Shown here: positions 8,417-18,157 of the stretch, piece by piece
Position numbering within the stretch: position 1 is the first letter of the stretch
How the letters are laid out: every line of letters starts with the position of its first letter
Origin: Rhodobacterales bacterium
GTDB lineage: Bacteria; Pseudomonadota; Alphaproteobacteria; Rhodobacterales; Rhodobacteraceae
Assembly (NCBI GenBank): GCA_003228875.1
Contig: QIGK01000055.1
Span: 1-34,944, forward strand
Direction: 5' to 3'
Length of the DNA: 34,944 nt
Notes under the pieces: generated by a model
What the model was told of the DNA's origin: nothing
The model's database searches: none
Seen by the model: the letters and a program-made list of their open reading frames with translations, nothing else
Translations under genes and position numbers: made by a program

Positions 8417-8904
8417 TGCTACGGGTGGCGATTTATCTGGTATTTGGCATCGGAGCTTTGCTGGCGGTTCTATTTTTTCGGGTTGCCACAGTTGGCAGTG
8501 ATCCGGCTGAATGGCATATTGACCCGCTTGATTTTATTCGTGTGACCACGCCGAACTCTTATCTGGTAGCCTCGCAATCGCTGACCGATCAAACCCCTGA
8601 CCGGGAGGCGCCGGTTTATAGCGCCAATCCAACGCTGATGGCCAAAGCTTTTGATGATTTTGTGTTGTCACAAAATAGCACCACCCGCATTGCTGGCTCC
8701 CCTGAAACGGGTTGGTTTACCTATGTGCAACGCACCCCTACTTTGCGTTTTCCCGATTACATTTCGGTTAAATTTGTTGACCTGACCGAAGGACGGTCCA
8801 CCATCGCGATCTATTCCCGCTCAAGGTATGGGCAGGGTGATCTGGGGGTTAACAAAGCCCGGGTTGAGGCGTGGCTGGCAACATTATCCACCTTTGAGGA
8901 ATAG
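8416..8904 (+). CDS. DUF1499 family membrane-anchored protein
   Basis: A 162-residue protein with one N-terminal membrane segment or uncleaved signal (about residues 4-24, VAIYLVFGIGALLAVLFF) and a periplasmic DUF1499 domain. Family-like features are the segment after PVYSANP, the RTPTLRFPDYISVKF strand and the SRSRYGQGDLGVNKARVEAWL ending, which closely follows the family pattern. Function is unknown. The start overlaps the ispG stop, and prfA starts 45 nt downstream. Confidence 0.8.
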   Translation: MLRVAIYLVFGIGALLAVLFFRVATVGSDPAEWHIDPLDFIRVTTPNSYLVASQSLTDQTPDREAPVYSANPTLMAKAFDDFVLSQNSTTRIAGSPETGWFTYVQRTPTLRFPDYISVKFVDLTEGRSTIAIYSRSRYGQGDLGVNKARVEAWLATLSTFEE

Positions 8905-8949
8905 CAAGGCAGCACCGCTGTCTTCTTAAAATCCCCGAAAGCCAAGATT

Positions 8950-10002
8950 ATGATTCCCGAAGAAAAACTTGAACAAATTGCGCAAAGATTTGCGTTTCTC
9001 GAAGCGCAGCTAAATGAGGGCGTGGCTCAATCTCAGCTCGAAACGATTTCGCGTGAATATGCGGAATTGCGGCCTGTGGTTGAACAAGTTACCCAATATC
9101 GCCAAATGTTGTCAGATCAGGCCGAAGCTGAGGAAATGCTTGGTGATCCCGAAATGAAGGAACTGGCGCAGGAAGAACTGCAAAGCCTGAAATCCACGTT
9201 GCCAGAGGCCGAACATCAGGTGATGCTGGCGCTTTTGCCTAAAGACAAAGCAGATACAAAACCGGCCATTCTGGAAATCAGGGCTGGCACAGGCGGCGAC
9301 GAAGCCGCGCTTTTTGCCGCAGATTTGTTTCGCATGTATCAACGGCTTTGTGAAAAACGCGGCTGGAAGCTGGATGTGGTTGAGGAATCGCAAACTGAAT
9401 TGGGTGGCTATAAGGAAATTATCGCCAATCTTTCGGGGCCAAATGTTTATGCTGAAATGAAATTTGAAAGCGGTGTGCATCGGGTGCAACGGGTGCCGAG
9501 CACCGAAAGCGGCGGGCGGGTGCATACATCTGCGGCCACAGTCGCGGTGCTGCCCGAAGCTGAGGAGGTGGATATTGATATTCCCAACACCGATATCCGC
9601 ATTGACACCATGCGTTCAAGCGGCGCGGGCGGGCAGCATGTTAACACCACCGATTCAGCCGTGCGCATTACCCATTTGCCCACCGGAATTGTGGTGACCA
9701 GTTCGGAAAAATCCCAACACCGTAACCGCGCCAAGGCCATGCAGGTGCTGCGCACGCGGCTGTATGATATGCAGCAGCAAAAGATCGATTCAGAGCGTTC
9801 AGACGCGCGCAAAGGGCAGGTGGGTTCAGGCGACCGTTCTGAGCGGATCCGCACCTATAACTTTCCACAAGGGCGGGTGACCGACCATCGAATTAATCTG
9901 ACGTTGTATAAACTTGATCAAGTTTTGCAGGGCGATCTGGATGAATTGATTGACGGGCTAACAGCCGCTGATCAAGCTAACCGTTTGGCTGAATTGAAAT
10001 GA
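8950..10002 (+). CDS. prfA: Peptide chain release factor 1
   Basis: RF1 recognises UAA and UAG stop codons and triggers release of the finished peptide on the ribosome. The 350-residue product has the catalytic GGQ at residues 227-229 ([17 protein letters not shown]). The stop-codon reading tripeptide is PST at 183-185 ([12 protein letters not shown]), a variant of the RF1 PxT motif, and not the SPF of RF2. The start is ATG 8950. The last codons overlap prmC, whose product methylates the GGQ glutamine; this pairing is near universal and supports both calls. Confidence 0.97.
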   Translation: MIPEEKLEQIAQRFAFLEAQLNEGVAQSQLETISREYAELRPVVEQVTQYRQMLSDQAEAEEMLGDPEMKELAQEELQSLKSTLPEAEHQVMLALLPKDKADTKPAILEIRAGTGGDEAALFAADLFRMYQRLCEKRGWKLDVVEESQTELGGYKEIIANLSGPNVYAEMKFESGVHRVQRVPSTESGGRVHTSAATVAVLPEAEEVDIDIPNTDIRIDTMRSSGAGGQHVNTTDSAVRITHLPTGIVVTSSEKSQHRNRAKAMQVLRTRLYDMQQQKIDSERSDARKGQVGSGDRSERIRTYNFPQGRVTDHRINLTLYKLDQVLQGDLDELIDGLTAADQANRLAELK

Positions 10003-10841
10003 TGGAAACTGCCCGTTCAGCCTTGCAACGGGCTACTGCGCTGTTGAATAGGGCCGGAATTGACGGTGCAGAACGCGACGCGCGGGTATTGTTGGCATTT
10101 GCCATGGATATAGATCGGGTGCAGCTTGGCCTGCGGCTGGATGATGTCTTGCCCAATTCTGCGGGTTATCAGTTTGACCAGATTATTGCCTTGCGCGGCT
10201 GCCACAAACCGGTATCCCATATCACCGGCAAACGGGATTTCTGGGCCCATGAATTTTTGGTAACGGATGATGTGCTGGACCCGCGCCCAGACACTGAAAC
10301 GCTGGTGGCGCTGGCGTTGGAACACCCGTTTGAGCGGTTGCTGGACCTTGGCACTGGCAGCGGTGTGATTGCGCTTAGTCTGCTGGCTGAACAACAAAAT
10401 TCGAAAGCTGTTGCCACGGACATTTGCGAAAAAGCGTTGGATGTTGCCAGCCGCAATGCCGTGCGCTTAAAGCTCTCGAAGCGGGTTCAGTTTATGCAAT
10501 CAAACTGGTTTGACCAGGTGCAAGGCCGATTTGATCTGATCGTTTCAAACCCGCCTTATATTTCTGAGGGTGAAATGGCCAATTTGGCACCAGATGTTGT
10601 GGACTGGGAACCGCATTTAGCCCTAACACCCGGCGGTGACGGGCTGGATGCCTATCGCCAAATAGCAACTGCTTTGCCTGATTTTTTGACCAAGAACGGA
10701 CGCGCCATTTTTGAGATCGGCTTTAACCAAGCCAAGGCTGTTGAGGAAATATTTACCAATGCCGGCTTTCAACAAGCCAAAATATACAAAGATTTGTCCG
10801 GCAATGACCGAATTTTGGCAATTAATGCAAAATTTCTCTGA
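9999..10841 (+). CDS. prmC: Release factor glutamine N5-methyltransferase
   Basis: PrmC uses S-adenosylmethionine to methylate the glutamine in the GGQ loop of release factors. The 280-residue product has an N-terminal helical domain, the SAM motif [13 protein letters not shown] near residue 110, and the catalytic NPPY at 184-187 ([11 protein letters not shown]). Its ATG overlaps the prfA stop as ATGA; a second ATG directly follows (10002) and either may be used. The enzyme would act on the product of the gene it is coupled to. Confidence 0.95.
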   Translation: MMETARSALQRATALLNRAGIDGAERDARVLLAFAMDIDRVQLGLRLDDVLPNSAGYQFDQIIALRGCHKPVSHITGKRDFWAHEFLVTDDVLDPRPDTETLVALALEHPFERLLDLGTGSGVIALSLLAEQQNSKAVATDICEKALDVASRNAVRLKLSKRVQFMQSNWFDQVQGRFDLIVSNPPYISEGEMANLAPDVVDWEPHLALTPGGDGLDAYRQIATALPDFLTKNGRAIFEIGFNQAKAVEEIFTNAGFQQAKIYKDLSGNDRILAINAKFL

Positions 10842-10987
10842 AAATTGGGAAATTTGGTCTAAAAGCCTTGATTAGGCCTAACTGTTTAGATAAAATAACG
10901 CATCTGCAAGGATTGAACCAGTGGCTCTCCAGTTTAGGCGCAGATCTTTTAATCGAAAATCGGATACGCATTTTAATAATCGTAGAT

Positions 10988-11002
10988 CAGGCATATGGCC
11001 TG
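10988..11002 (+). promoter_or_regulatory. Hairpin in the 191-nt leader of the DUF4167 gene
   Basis: CAGGC and GCCTG pair around loop ATATG, 30 bases before the DUF4167 start, within a 191-nt gap after prmC. A CCTCCC stretch follows and could pair with the weak AGGG ribosome binding site. No specific regulatory family is recognised. Confidence 0.3.
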
Positions 11003-11032
11003 AACCTCCCGATAAAGGGCAACCAAAATCAA

Positions 11033-11554
11033 ATGAGACCGTCAAACAAATCGCGTCAACGCAAAAACAATAACCGTCGCCAAAACCCTAATGCAAACGC
11101 GGTTAACCGTGTTTTTGATTCTTCCGGGCCAAGTGGAAAAGTGCGCGGCACGCCGCAACAGATCGTGGAAAAATACGCGACCTTGGCTGGTGATGCCACT
11201 TTGGCCGGTGATCGTGTTGCTGCGGAAAATTATCAACAACATTCGGAGCATTATTCACGCATGTTAACGGCCGCCTTAAAAGAGCAGGCAGAGAAACAGG
11301 CGGAGCATCAAAAGCAACAACAAGCCCAACAACAAGCGCATCAGGCAAGACAGCAACGCGAAGTCGAAGATAAGCCTCGTGTTGAACCTGAAAATGACCA
11401 GCCGCCTATGGCTGCGGTTGATACCAAAGAAACCGATCTGGTAGAAACACCGGAAAGCAGTGCCTTGCCCAAGCCAAAATCCCGTTCCCGCACCCGACAG
11501 GCCGCCCCAAAATCCGAATCAGTACCCGCGCAAGAATCTCCGGTTAGTGAATAA
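11033..11554 (+). CDS. DUF4167 domain protein
   Basis: A 173-residue protein with the DUF4167 domain at the N-terminus: basic, Asn/Arg-rich [16 protein letters not shown], then [16 protein letters not shown] and the helical [14 protein letters not shown]...[11 protein letters not shown] segment. The rest is a Gln-rich low-complexity region (about residues 88-115) and an acidic, Ser/Pro-rich tail. The basic start suggests RNA or ribosome binding, but the function is not established. The start is placed at ATG 11033, where family similarity begins; the open frame extends upstream to 10868 but that part looks noncoding. Its 3' end overlaps convergent rsmA by 11 bases. Confidence 0.88.
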   Translation: MRPSNKSRQRKNNNRRQNPNANAVNRVFDSSGPSGKVRGTPQQIVEKYATLAGDATLAGDRVAAENYQQHSEHYSRMLTAALKEQAEKQAEHQKQQQAQQQAHQARQQREVEDKPRVEPENDQPPMAAVDTKETDLVETPESSALPKPKSRSRTRQAAPKSESVPAQESPVSE

Positions 11555-12404
11555 CCTGTTGGCCGCGCTGTTGACGCAGGATTTCGGATAAGGCACAGAA
11601 TTGTTGCAGCGTAACTTGTTCTGCCCTTTGTTTTGGGTCAATGCCCGCTGCAATCAAGTGGATTTCAATATCCGGCAGCAACCCTTTTAGACTGGCTCGC
11701 ATCATCTTTCGCCGTTGATTAAATGCGCGCGCCACCACTTCGTTCAAAATTTTCTGGTTGGCGGGAAACCGTGGTTTTTCCAGCCGTTCAAAATGCACCA
11801 CAGCGGATGTAACCTTGGGCGGTGGCGTAAAAGCCGATGCTGGAATTTCAAAAGCCAGTTTGGGTTCCGCCCGCCATTGCGACAGGATGGATAGCCGCCC
11901 AAAGGCTTTGCTGCCCGGTTGGGCGGTGATGCGTAGCGCCACTTCTTTTTGGAACATCAAGGTCAGGCTTTGCCAATAGGGTGGCCAGTCGGCTGGGGTT
12001 AACCAGCGGATCAGCAATTCGGTGCCCACATTATAGGGCAAGTTTGCCACGACCCGAACCGGCCCGTTCAGGTGGTCGCGCGGATCAATTTTAAGGGCAT
12101 CGCCGGAAAGCGTAATTAGACGCCCTTCATAGGCCTCTGAAATCTGTTGCAAGGCCGGCAGGCAGCGGTCGTCCATTTCTATGGCAACAACTTTACGCGC
12201 GCCCTCAGCCAGCAGCGCACGCGTCAGCCCGCCGGGCCCGGGGCCAATTTCAAGCACATCACATTTGCTTAAATCACCGGCACGCCGTGCGATCTTTCCG
12301 GTCAGGTTCAGATCAAGCAGAAAATTTTGGCCCAGCGATTTTCGCGCTGCCAGCCCATGGGTTGCAATGACTTCCCGAAGCGGCGGCAGCGGGTCTTGGT
12401 TCAT
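11544..12404 (-). CDS. rsmA: 16S rRNA adenine(1518/1519)-N6 dimethyltransferase
   Basis: RsmA (KsgA) dimethylates two adjacent adenines in helix 45 of 16S rRNA during 30S assembly. The 286-residue product shows the N-terminal LGQNFLLD motif, SAM-binding [16 protein letters not shown] near residue 48, and the catalytic [11 protein letters not shown] near residue 119. The C-terminal helical domain ends [17 protein letters not shown]. Its start overlaps the surA stop by four bases. In relatives pdxA commonly lies between surA and rsmA; here it is missing. Confidence 0.96.
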   Translation of the reverse strand: MNQDPLPPLREVIATHGLAARKSLGQNFLLDLNLTGKIARRAGDLSKCDVLEIGPGPGGLTRALLAEGARKVVAIEMDDRCLPALQQISEAYEGRLITLSGDALKIDPRDHLNGPVRVVANLPYNVGTELLIRWLTPADWPPYWQSLTLMFQKEVALRITAQPGSKAFGRLSILSQWRAEPKLAFEIPASAFTPPPKVTSAVVHFERLEKPRFPANQKILNEVVARAFNQRRKMMRASLKGLLPDIEIHLIAAGIDPKQRAEQVTLQQFCALSEILRQQRGQQVIH

Positions 12405-13624
12405 TGTTTTTCAATAATCGAACTGCGGCGCAGTTCCAGCATAAACCCTTCAGCAAGCGATTGCAGATTGCGGCCTGTCAACTGGCTGCGCAGCGCAGCG
12501 CGGGATTCGTCAGTCATTTCAGACACACGGTCACACAACACCACAACGCTGACCTGATTATCACCAGTCATCAAAGCAGATTCGCGCGGTTCAAGCCGTG
12601 CCAATTGCAAACCAATATTAGCGGGTATCTGGCCCAAAGCCACAGGGCCAAACACACCGCTGCCTGTGCCATAATCAGCAACGCGGGTTTCCAAACCACG
12701 GCAACCGTCCAGATCACGTCGCAATCGGGTGGCGTTCTCGATAGCTTCAGCTTGTTGTCCCGTTCCGTGTGGCAAAACCAAACGGCCATAAGTGACATTG
12801 ATTTTTGTCGGAATTAAAATTTGTTGGGTCTGGGTCCGGCTGTCGAGAATTTTTATGATTATAATCCCCGTTGGAATGAAAATCGGGTCTGCCACCTGAC
12901 CTCGGCCCAAGCCACGCACCGCTGCTGCCAGTTGCGGCGGCAAACGCCCGGGCGCAACCCAACCGATAACGCCGCCATTCTGATTGGAGCGTGAACGTGA
13001 ATATTCCCGCGCCATGTTCTGGAAATTTGCGCCGTTTCGCAATTGTCCGACCAGATCATTGGCCAGATTAACCGTCGCTTGTTGACCACGTTCAGTATAA
13101 AGCAATGCGATTTCACCTAGTTGAATGCTGGAAGACGAAGAAACTGCTATGGTGTTAAGCTGTGAATTCAGTTCGTTTTCCGTTGGGCTAGCCATATTGC
13201 CAAATCTTGCCCTGACTAAGGACTGCCAGATGGCGCTTGCGGAAACAAAATCTTCAAAAGCCTCAACAGATACACCGCGCCCGCGCATTTGTGCCAATAA
13301 TCTTTCACTGGTCAGGTTACGTTGTTCTGCATAACGTGAAATTGCCCGTGCCAATTGCTGTTGATCCAGCGCAACCCCAAAATTTCGTGCAGCCTCTACC
13401 TGCAAACGTTCATCAATTAGCGCGTCAACTGCCTGTTGGCGCAGCTCGGGGCCACTGGCACCAAGGGCCCGTAATAGTCTTATTCGTTGATCAATGTCAT
13501 AAAACGAAATGATGCTGGTATTGACGCGATAAGCTGCCGAAAACGCATTTTGCGCAATACTGGCGGCAGGCAAAGAAAACACCACTAGAAAAACTGCTGC
13601 CAGTCTTTGAATGAAACGAACCAT
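12401..13624 (-). CDS. surA: SurA-like periplasmic chaperone / peptidyl-prolyl isomerase
   Basis: A 407-residue SurA homologue that escorts outer-membrane proteins across the periplasm. A cleavable signal peptide is clear: [26 protein letters not shown] SurA N-terminal domain follows (INxxVISxxDIxxRI-like: [17 protein letters not shown]), then one parvulin-type rotamase domain around residues 155-260 (QLGEIALLY ... [21 protein letters not shown]). The ATG at 13624 is chosen because it gives the signal peptide directly and has AAGGGTGAT upstream; a longer frame to 13681 would overlap lptD. It lies 23 nt after lptD, and LptD is a known SurA client. Confidence 0.92.
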   Translation of the reverse strand: MVRFIQRLAAVFLVVFSLPAASIAQNAFSAAYRVNTSIISFYDIDQRIRLLRALGASGPELRQQAVDALIDERLQVEAARNFGVALDQQQLARAISRYAEQRNLTSERLLAQMRGRGVSVEAFEDFVSASAIWQSLVRARFGNMASPTENELNSQLNTIAVSSSSSIQLGEIALLYTERGQQATVNLANDLVGQLRNGANFQNMAREYSRSRSNQNGGVIGWVAPGRLPPQLAAAVRGLGRGQVADPIFIPTGIIIIKILDSRTQTQQILIPTKINVTYGRLVLPHGTGQQAEAIENATRLRRDLDGCRGLETRVADYGTGSGVFGPVALGQIPANIGLQLARLEPRESALMTGDNQVSVVVLCDRVSEMTDESRAALRSQLTGRNLQSLAEGFMLELRRSSIIEKQ

Positions 13625-13647
13625 TAATCTATCACCCTTTGCCTTGT

Positions 13648-15792
13648 TCACTGCAACTGCAGACATTGTTGATTTGGCCACTCATTTTGCAACCCTCCAC
13701 CAAAACCTGCAAGCCTTACCGACACATCAAAGCTGGTTTCCGCCGGAACACTAATCGAATTGGTGAAGCGGCGCGAGAGATAAAGGTCAATTTCTACACA
13801 TTCGCTGCCATAAGTCAGGCCTAAACCAGCAAAAATGTCCTGTTCTGCGATCAGATCCCTGCGCCAATCCACCCGCGCCTCCCAATTTGACCGGAATCGA
13901 TAGCTTGCGGAAAAGTTGGCTTCTGAACGGGCCGTTGGCGAACCCGCTGTTACATCGGGGGCCAAGAACACAAAAGAAGCATCCAGACCAACATTTTGTA
14001 AGTTAAGCAATATTTCTGTTTCAGCCCTGCGAACCTGAAATTGTTGGCCCATTAGTAACCGGTTGATGACCCTGACCCTGCCCGGCAATTCAAAGCTGAC
14101 GGCCGCCAATGTATCGGAACTTAAGCCCGCCAATCCGGAACCGTTGGAAAACTGGTTGTTGTCCTCAAGCCGAAAAACCTGACCAAGATCAAAACCCAAA
14201 GTCCAGCCAGACGGATCATACCGTCGATAACTGGCGCCAACATTGGCACGAAACCCTGTTTCAAATTGGTCAAACCCGGGAAAACGATTGATAGAAAACA
14301 GGTTTGTTTCATCAAATTCAACCTGCAAACTATCCTCGTTCGGCACGATGTCGTTAAATCCGAGTTCGGGCGCATAGACAATTTGTATAACCGGCTCAAT
14401 TACATGCAAAACACCGTCAGCCCCGTAACGCACCAGCGGCAGCCGCACTTCTGCGCCGATAACGGGGGTGACGCGCACCAAAATGTCATTGCCAAATGTT
14501 ATGTCATCCCAGACTTTATAGGCATTGGCGTGAAGCTCGGCAAAAGTGCTGGCGCGAATGCCGAACGGGGCGTTCCAGTCTCGCCGCCAATCTGCTGAAC
14601 CGCTGACGCGGAAAACATCGCGACCGGTTTCGCGAAACAAACCGACCGAGCTGAAATTTATGCCAACGCGTCCGCCCAAAAGCGGGTCTTCCCATGTTCT
14701 ACGAAAACTGATTTCTGGCAACGCAAATGGCACTTCGGCGTCTATTTCATCGTCGCGGAGGCTTTGAAAAAATACCGCGCCGATCTCAAAAAAACTGTCA
14801 TCACGGTAACGGCGGACGCCAGCGGTATTTACCAGCCTGTCAGCTTGATCAAAGCCAAAACGGCGCAAAAATCCGTCATCATTGGCCAATTTGATATTGG
14901 CAAATAAAGTGCGGTCGCGGCTTAGTGCAAATTCAGTAACAACGGCTAAAAAGCCGTCTCCCGAAACGCCTTCTCCGTTATCAAATGCAAAAGCGGCGTT
15001 GATGTCAATTCTGCCATTTGTGTAAACGCGACGGTATTCGCCTTCTAACAAAATGGCACCAGTTGAGGTGACAAACGGGGTCAAAGTCGCATCTGCATTA
15101 TCCCCAAGGGTAATAAAATAGGGCTGTTTTACGGCAAACCCATATAAATCAGAGGAAATAAAGCTTGGTGCCAGCAATCCGGTGGCGCGTTTTACCGAGG
15201 GGTCAACCATGGTTAGCCGAGGCAAATATAATACCGGAAAGCCAAGCACGTCAAAACGGGCATTCTCAAAATAAAATCGTTTTGCTTCTGTGTCTTGAAT
15301 TATGCGACTGGCCCTGATTTGCCACAAAGGTACCGGACGGCCAAAACACACCAGACAAGAAGACCCGACAGACCGGTATAGCGTGTTGAACCGACCCTCG
15401 TTGCGGCGAATTTCGGTCGCAGAGATCTGAAACTGGTTCGCCATTAAAAGCTTGGCGCCTTTAATTAGCCCTTCGCGTAGATCGGTGGATAATTCTGCAA
15501 TGTCAGCAATAAATACATCGCCACTGCCGTCAGTGATAAGAATATTGCCTGTGGCAAATACCCGCCCCAATCCTGCATCATAGACGATTTCATCAGCTTC
15601 CAGTCGTGTTTCCTCAAATATCACCACAACACTGCCACTGGCGGTCAGGCGTTGTGCGGCCGAATCGTAAGAAATATTGTCTGCAATTAAGGAAGTAAAA
15701 GCATTGGCTTGCGCTTGCGCCATGCTATTGATTCCAAACAAAGAAATCACAAGAACCAATAATGTGGTCTTTAGGCGAGTTGGAAAAATCAC
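13648..15792 (-). CDS. lptD: LPS-assembly protein LptD
   Basis: LptD is the outer-membrane beta-barrel that inserts lipopolysaccharide into the outer leaflet together with LptE. The 714-residue product has a signal peptide ending around SMAQAQA, an OstA-type beta-jellyroll domain (LEADEIVYDAGLGRVFATGN), and a long barrel domain rich in aromatic strands. It has only four cysteines, Cys146 and Cys149 (SSCLVC) and Cys665 and Cys710 near the C-terminus, which could form the inter-domain disulfides known for this family. The start is GTG, with GGAG seven bases upstream. It is preceded by lptG and followed by surA in one operon. Confidence 0.95.
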   Translation of the reverse strand: MIFPTRLKTTLLVLVISLFGINSMAQAQANAFTSLIADNISYDSAAQRLTASGSVVVIFEETRLEADEIVYDAGLGRVFATGNILITDGSGDVFIADIAELSTDLREGLIKGAKLLMANQFQISATEIRRNEGRFNTLYRSVGSSCLVCFGRPVPLWQIRASRIIQDTEAKRFYFENARFDVLGFPVLYLPRLTMVDPSVKRATGLLAPSFISSDLYGFAVKQPYFITLGDNADATLTPFVTSTGAILLEGEYRRVYTNGRIDINAAFAFDNGEGVSGDGFLAVVTEFALSRDRTLFANIKLANDDGFLRRFGFDQADRLVNTAGVRRYRDDSFFEIGAVFFQSLRDDEIDAEVPFALPEISFRRTWEDPLLGGRVGINFSSVGLFRETGRDVFRVSGSADWRRDWNAPFGIRASTFAELHANAYKVWDDITFGNDILVRVTPVIGAEVRLPLVRYGADGVLHVIEPVIQIVYAPELGFNDIVPNEDSLQVEFDETNLFSINRFPGFDQFETGFRANVGASYRRYDPSGWTLGFDLGQVFRLEDNNQFSNGSGLAGLSSDTLAAVSFELPGRVRVINRLLMGQQFQVRRAETEILLNLQNVGLDASFVFLAPDVTAGSPTARSEANFSASYRFRSNWEARVDWRRDLIAEQDIFAGLGLTYGSECVEIDLYLSRRFTNSISVPAETSFDVSVRLAGFGGGLQNEWPNQQCLQLQ

Positions 15793-15825
15793 AGGTGGCT
15801 CCGGCGCAGGAATGGCATGCGTATA

Positions 15826-16926
15826 CTACCCGTCTTCAAGATGGAGCAGCAAGCCCAAGGTCAATAAAATACCGGCACTTGGCGGCCCCCAAGCCGCCAG
15901 AAATATAGATATCTTTTGCGCGGAACCCAAGGACTCTGCGATACTTTGCATCGAATACAATAAGAAGGCGGAAAAAACCGCAACCAGCACCATAACGCCG
16001 GTCTGCCCAAACCGTGAATGACGCATGGAAAACCCTGCGCCAATTAAAACCATGGCCACAAGCATAATGGGGCGAGCAATTTCGGACTGGATAAATAATC
16101 GCTGTCGGTGGGTTGAAAACCCCGAGGTCTCAAGTTGGGTGATCAAGGCCGGTAAATCCCAGATCGATATCCCATCGGGTGACGCAAAGTTTTTCAAAAT
16201 TTCTTGCGAAGTCAGATTTGTTGGCAAGCGCAGTTCATCAAATTCGGATTCGGTCACTAAGGTTTCGGGGCCGGTTGTGTCAAATTGCCATTGTTTGCCG
16301 TTCCGAATGACCCATTCACCTTCAATCAATTGGGCGCGGCTGGCTTCTATTCGGCGGGTTAGGTGGCCGTCTGGGGTGAATTCGTGCCAGCCAACCTGAT
16401 ATAAAACTGTGCCGTTAAAGCTGGCGCGCGCGGCCTGAATGACAAATTGGCTTTCGGCATCGCCTTGCCGCAACCAAATGCCACCACCACTTAACGAAAC
16501 TAGTGAGCGGCCGCCAACGTTATACTTATCAAGAATCACATCTGCCTGTCGCACTGTTGCCGCCACAATCGGATTATAAAGCGCGGTCATTGCTGCGCCG
16601 ACCACCAATGTGGCCATCACCGGAACCATCAAAAGCCGCAACGCCGACTGCCCTGCTGCTCGTGAAATTACCAATTCAGAACTGCGCGACAGGCCAACAA
16701 ATGTCGACAAAGCTGCCAACATGATAACCAGAGGGAAAATCTGCATGACATAACTGTTTAAACGCAACAGCGTTAACATGATCGCGTCTTTTACCGGCGC
16801 ATCAAATTGGGACAAAATCCGCAATTGCTCCACCCCGTCAATGATCATTATCAAGAACAAAAATGCAAACTGGACCCGAAAAATATTCCAGAGAAATTTA
16901 CGCAAAACATACAAGGACAGAGTCAC
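15826..16926 (-). CDS. lptG: LPS export ABC transporter permease LptG
   Basis: A 366-residue YjgP/YjgQ-family permease, one of the two inner-membrane subunits of the LptB2FG lipopolysaccharide extractor. There are three N-terminal membrane segments, a periplasmic beta-jellyroll domain (about residues 130-265, GGGIWLRQGDAESQFVIQ) and three C-terminal segments. The GTG start overlaps the lptF stop as GTGA, indicating translational coupling and equal subunit production. lptD starts 33 bases downstream, so transport and assembly genes are one unit. Confidence 0.93.
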   Translation of the reverse strand: MTLSLYVLRKFLWNIFRVQFAFLFLIMIIDGVEQLRILSQFDAPVKDAIMLTLLRLNSYVMQIFPLVIMLAALSTFVGLSRSSELVISRAAGQSALRLLMVPVMATLVVGAAMTALYNPIVAATVRQADVILDKYNVGGRSLVSLSGGGIWLRQGDAESQFVIQAARASFNGTVLYQVGWHEFTPDGHLTRRIEASRAQLIEGEWVIRNGKQWQFDTTGPETLVTESEFDELRLPTNLTSQEILKNFASPDGISIWDLPALITQLETSGFSTHRQRLFIQSEIARPIMLVAMVLIGAGFSMRHSRFGQTGVMVLVAVFSAFLLYSMQSIAESLGSAQKISIFLAAWGPPSAGILLTLGLLLHLEDG

Positions 16927-18044
16927 GCCAGTGCCTCTGCCCTAGGTTTTTTGATGCGCCCGGTTCGATAAAGGAAGAACAACGCCAAGGCCAGCCCGCT
17001 GATCGATGGCACATACATGGTCCAAGCCAGTTCTGGTGCGGATTGCACCGCTGATTTTGCAACAATCACGCTGGATTGCAATAAAACTCCGATTGCAATG
17101 GCAATCATCACCCGCCGCATAAAACCGCCGCGCCGAAAGCCCCCCAAAACGATTGCACCGAGTGCAACCAAAGGCAATACCAGCGCGGATAAAGGCATGA
17201 CCACCTTATGGTGGCCTTCAGCGGCATAATCGCCCAAGCTCCAGCGTTCATCATCAAGCATTTCCTGACTGGGAAACAGCAATTCATTCGGAAACATTTC
17301 AAAAGGTGCGCGTTCGAATTCCTGAACGCCCGGCAAAACTTCCCCAAGATCATAAGAAAATCGTTCAAACTGGATGGTATTCAGCAAATTGCTGGTGCGG
17401 TCAAATTGCTGGATAATGCCGTCAATCATCACAATTCGCATATCGAACCCATCTTGCAAAAAAAGTGCTTTTTGCGCAGAATACGTCACAATAATCAGCG
17501 GATCGCTCTGATCGTGTAAAAACAGGCCGGCCATTTCGCCGTCTCGCGATGTGTCGCGCACATAAATGGTGATCACATCGGTGGGATGCACAAATTGGCC
17601 CTCACGGATTAGGCTTCCGGTTAATTCAGTGCGGATTTCGTTCATACGGGTTTTTAGCTGTGTCTGACTGGCGGGAACCAGATAAAACGTGGTTACGACC
17701 ATTATCAACATGACAAAAGTACCAAATATGGCCACCGGTTTTGCCAGCGCCAATGGCGATTGGCCAGAGGTCATCATCACCACCAGCTCGGCTTCGGAAT
17801 AAAGTTTGTTAAGCGCATAAAGTGCTGCGCCAAAAGAGGCGAACGGCAGAGCAACCATCATAACGCGCGGGATAAGAAGCGATGTAACTTCCAGAAAAAC
17901 CAGCCCAGACTGACCGCTTTCGATTACTTTGTCCACCAAGGGCAATGCTTGGGCAAGCCACAGAATGCCGATGATCACCAGTGAGAAAAACCCGAAAGGT
18001 GCCAAAAGCTGTCCCATAAAATATCTGTCAAGCCGGTTCAACAT
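16923..18044 (-). CDS. lptF: LPS export ABC transporter permease LptF
   Basis: A 373-residue YjgP/YjgQ-family permease, partner of LptG. The N-terminus MLNRLDRYFMGQLLAPFGFFS is typical of LptF, followed by membrane segments near residues 13-33, 54-78 and 100-122, a periplasmic domain, and a C-terminal membrane bundle (VVMPLSALVLPLVALGAIVL). It is the first gene of the lptF-lptG-lptD-surA-rsmA operon, transcribed away from pepA. AAGGA precedes the ATG. The ATPase gene lptB is not in this window. Confidence 0.93.
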   Translation of the reverse strand: MLNRLDRYFMGQLLAPFGFFSLVIIGILWLAQALPLVDKVIESGQSGLVFLEVTSLLIPRVMMVALPFASFGAALYALNKLYSEAELVVMMTSGQSPLALAKPVAIFGTFVMLIMVVTTFYLVPASQTQLKTRMNEIRTELTGSLIREGQFVHPTDVITIYVRDTSRDGEMAGLFLHDQSDPLIIVTYSAQKALFLQDGFDMRIVMIDGIIQQFDRTSNLLNTIQFERFSYDLGEVLPGVQEFERAPFEMFPNELLFPSQEMLDDERWSLGDYAAEGHHKVVMPLSALVLPLVALGAIVLGGFRRGGFMRRVMIAIAIGVLLQSSVIVAKSAVQSAPELAWTMYVPSISGLALALFFLYRTGRIKKPRAEALA

Positions 18045-18121
18045 TTTTCCTTGTCGGTATAAGTCGCTAACTATGGCCTATTTGCAATCGGACAACTGGT
18101 CAAGTTACGTTGCAAAGGCTA

Positions 18122-18136
18122 CTGTAAAACTTACAG
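18122..18136. promoter_or_regulatory. Inverted repeat in the lptF/pepA divergent region
   Basis: CTGTAA and TTACAG are separated by AAC, 21 bases before the pepA start. The 113-nt divergent gap must hold the promoters for both operons. The repeat could be an operator or a small hairpin in the pepA leader; nothing else supports a specific regulator. Confidence 0.3.
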
Positions 18137-18157
18137 ATTCTCGCCGAGGAGCCGCAG

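Noticed and set aside
10868-11032. Upstream in-frame extension of the DUF4167 gene
   Set aside because: The extension lacks similarity to the family and lies in a leader with hairpins; DUF4167 similarity begins at the ATG at 11033.
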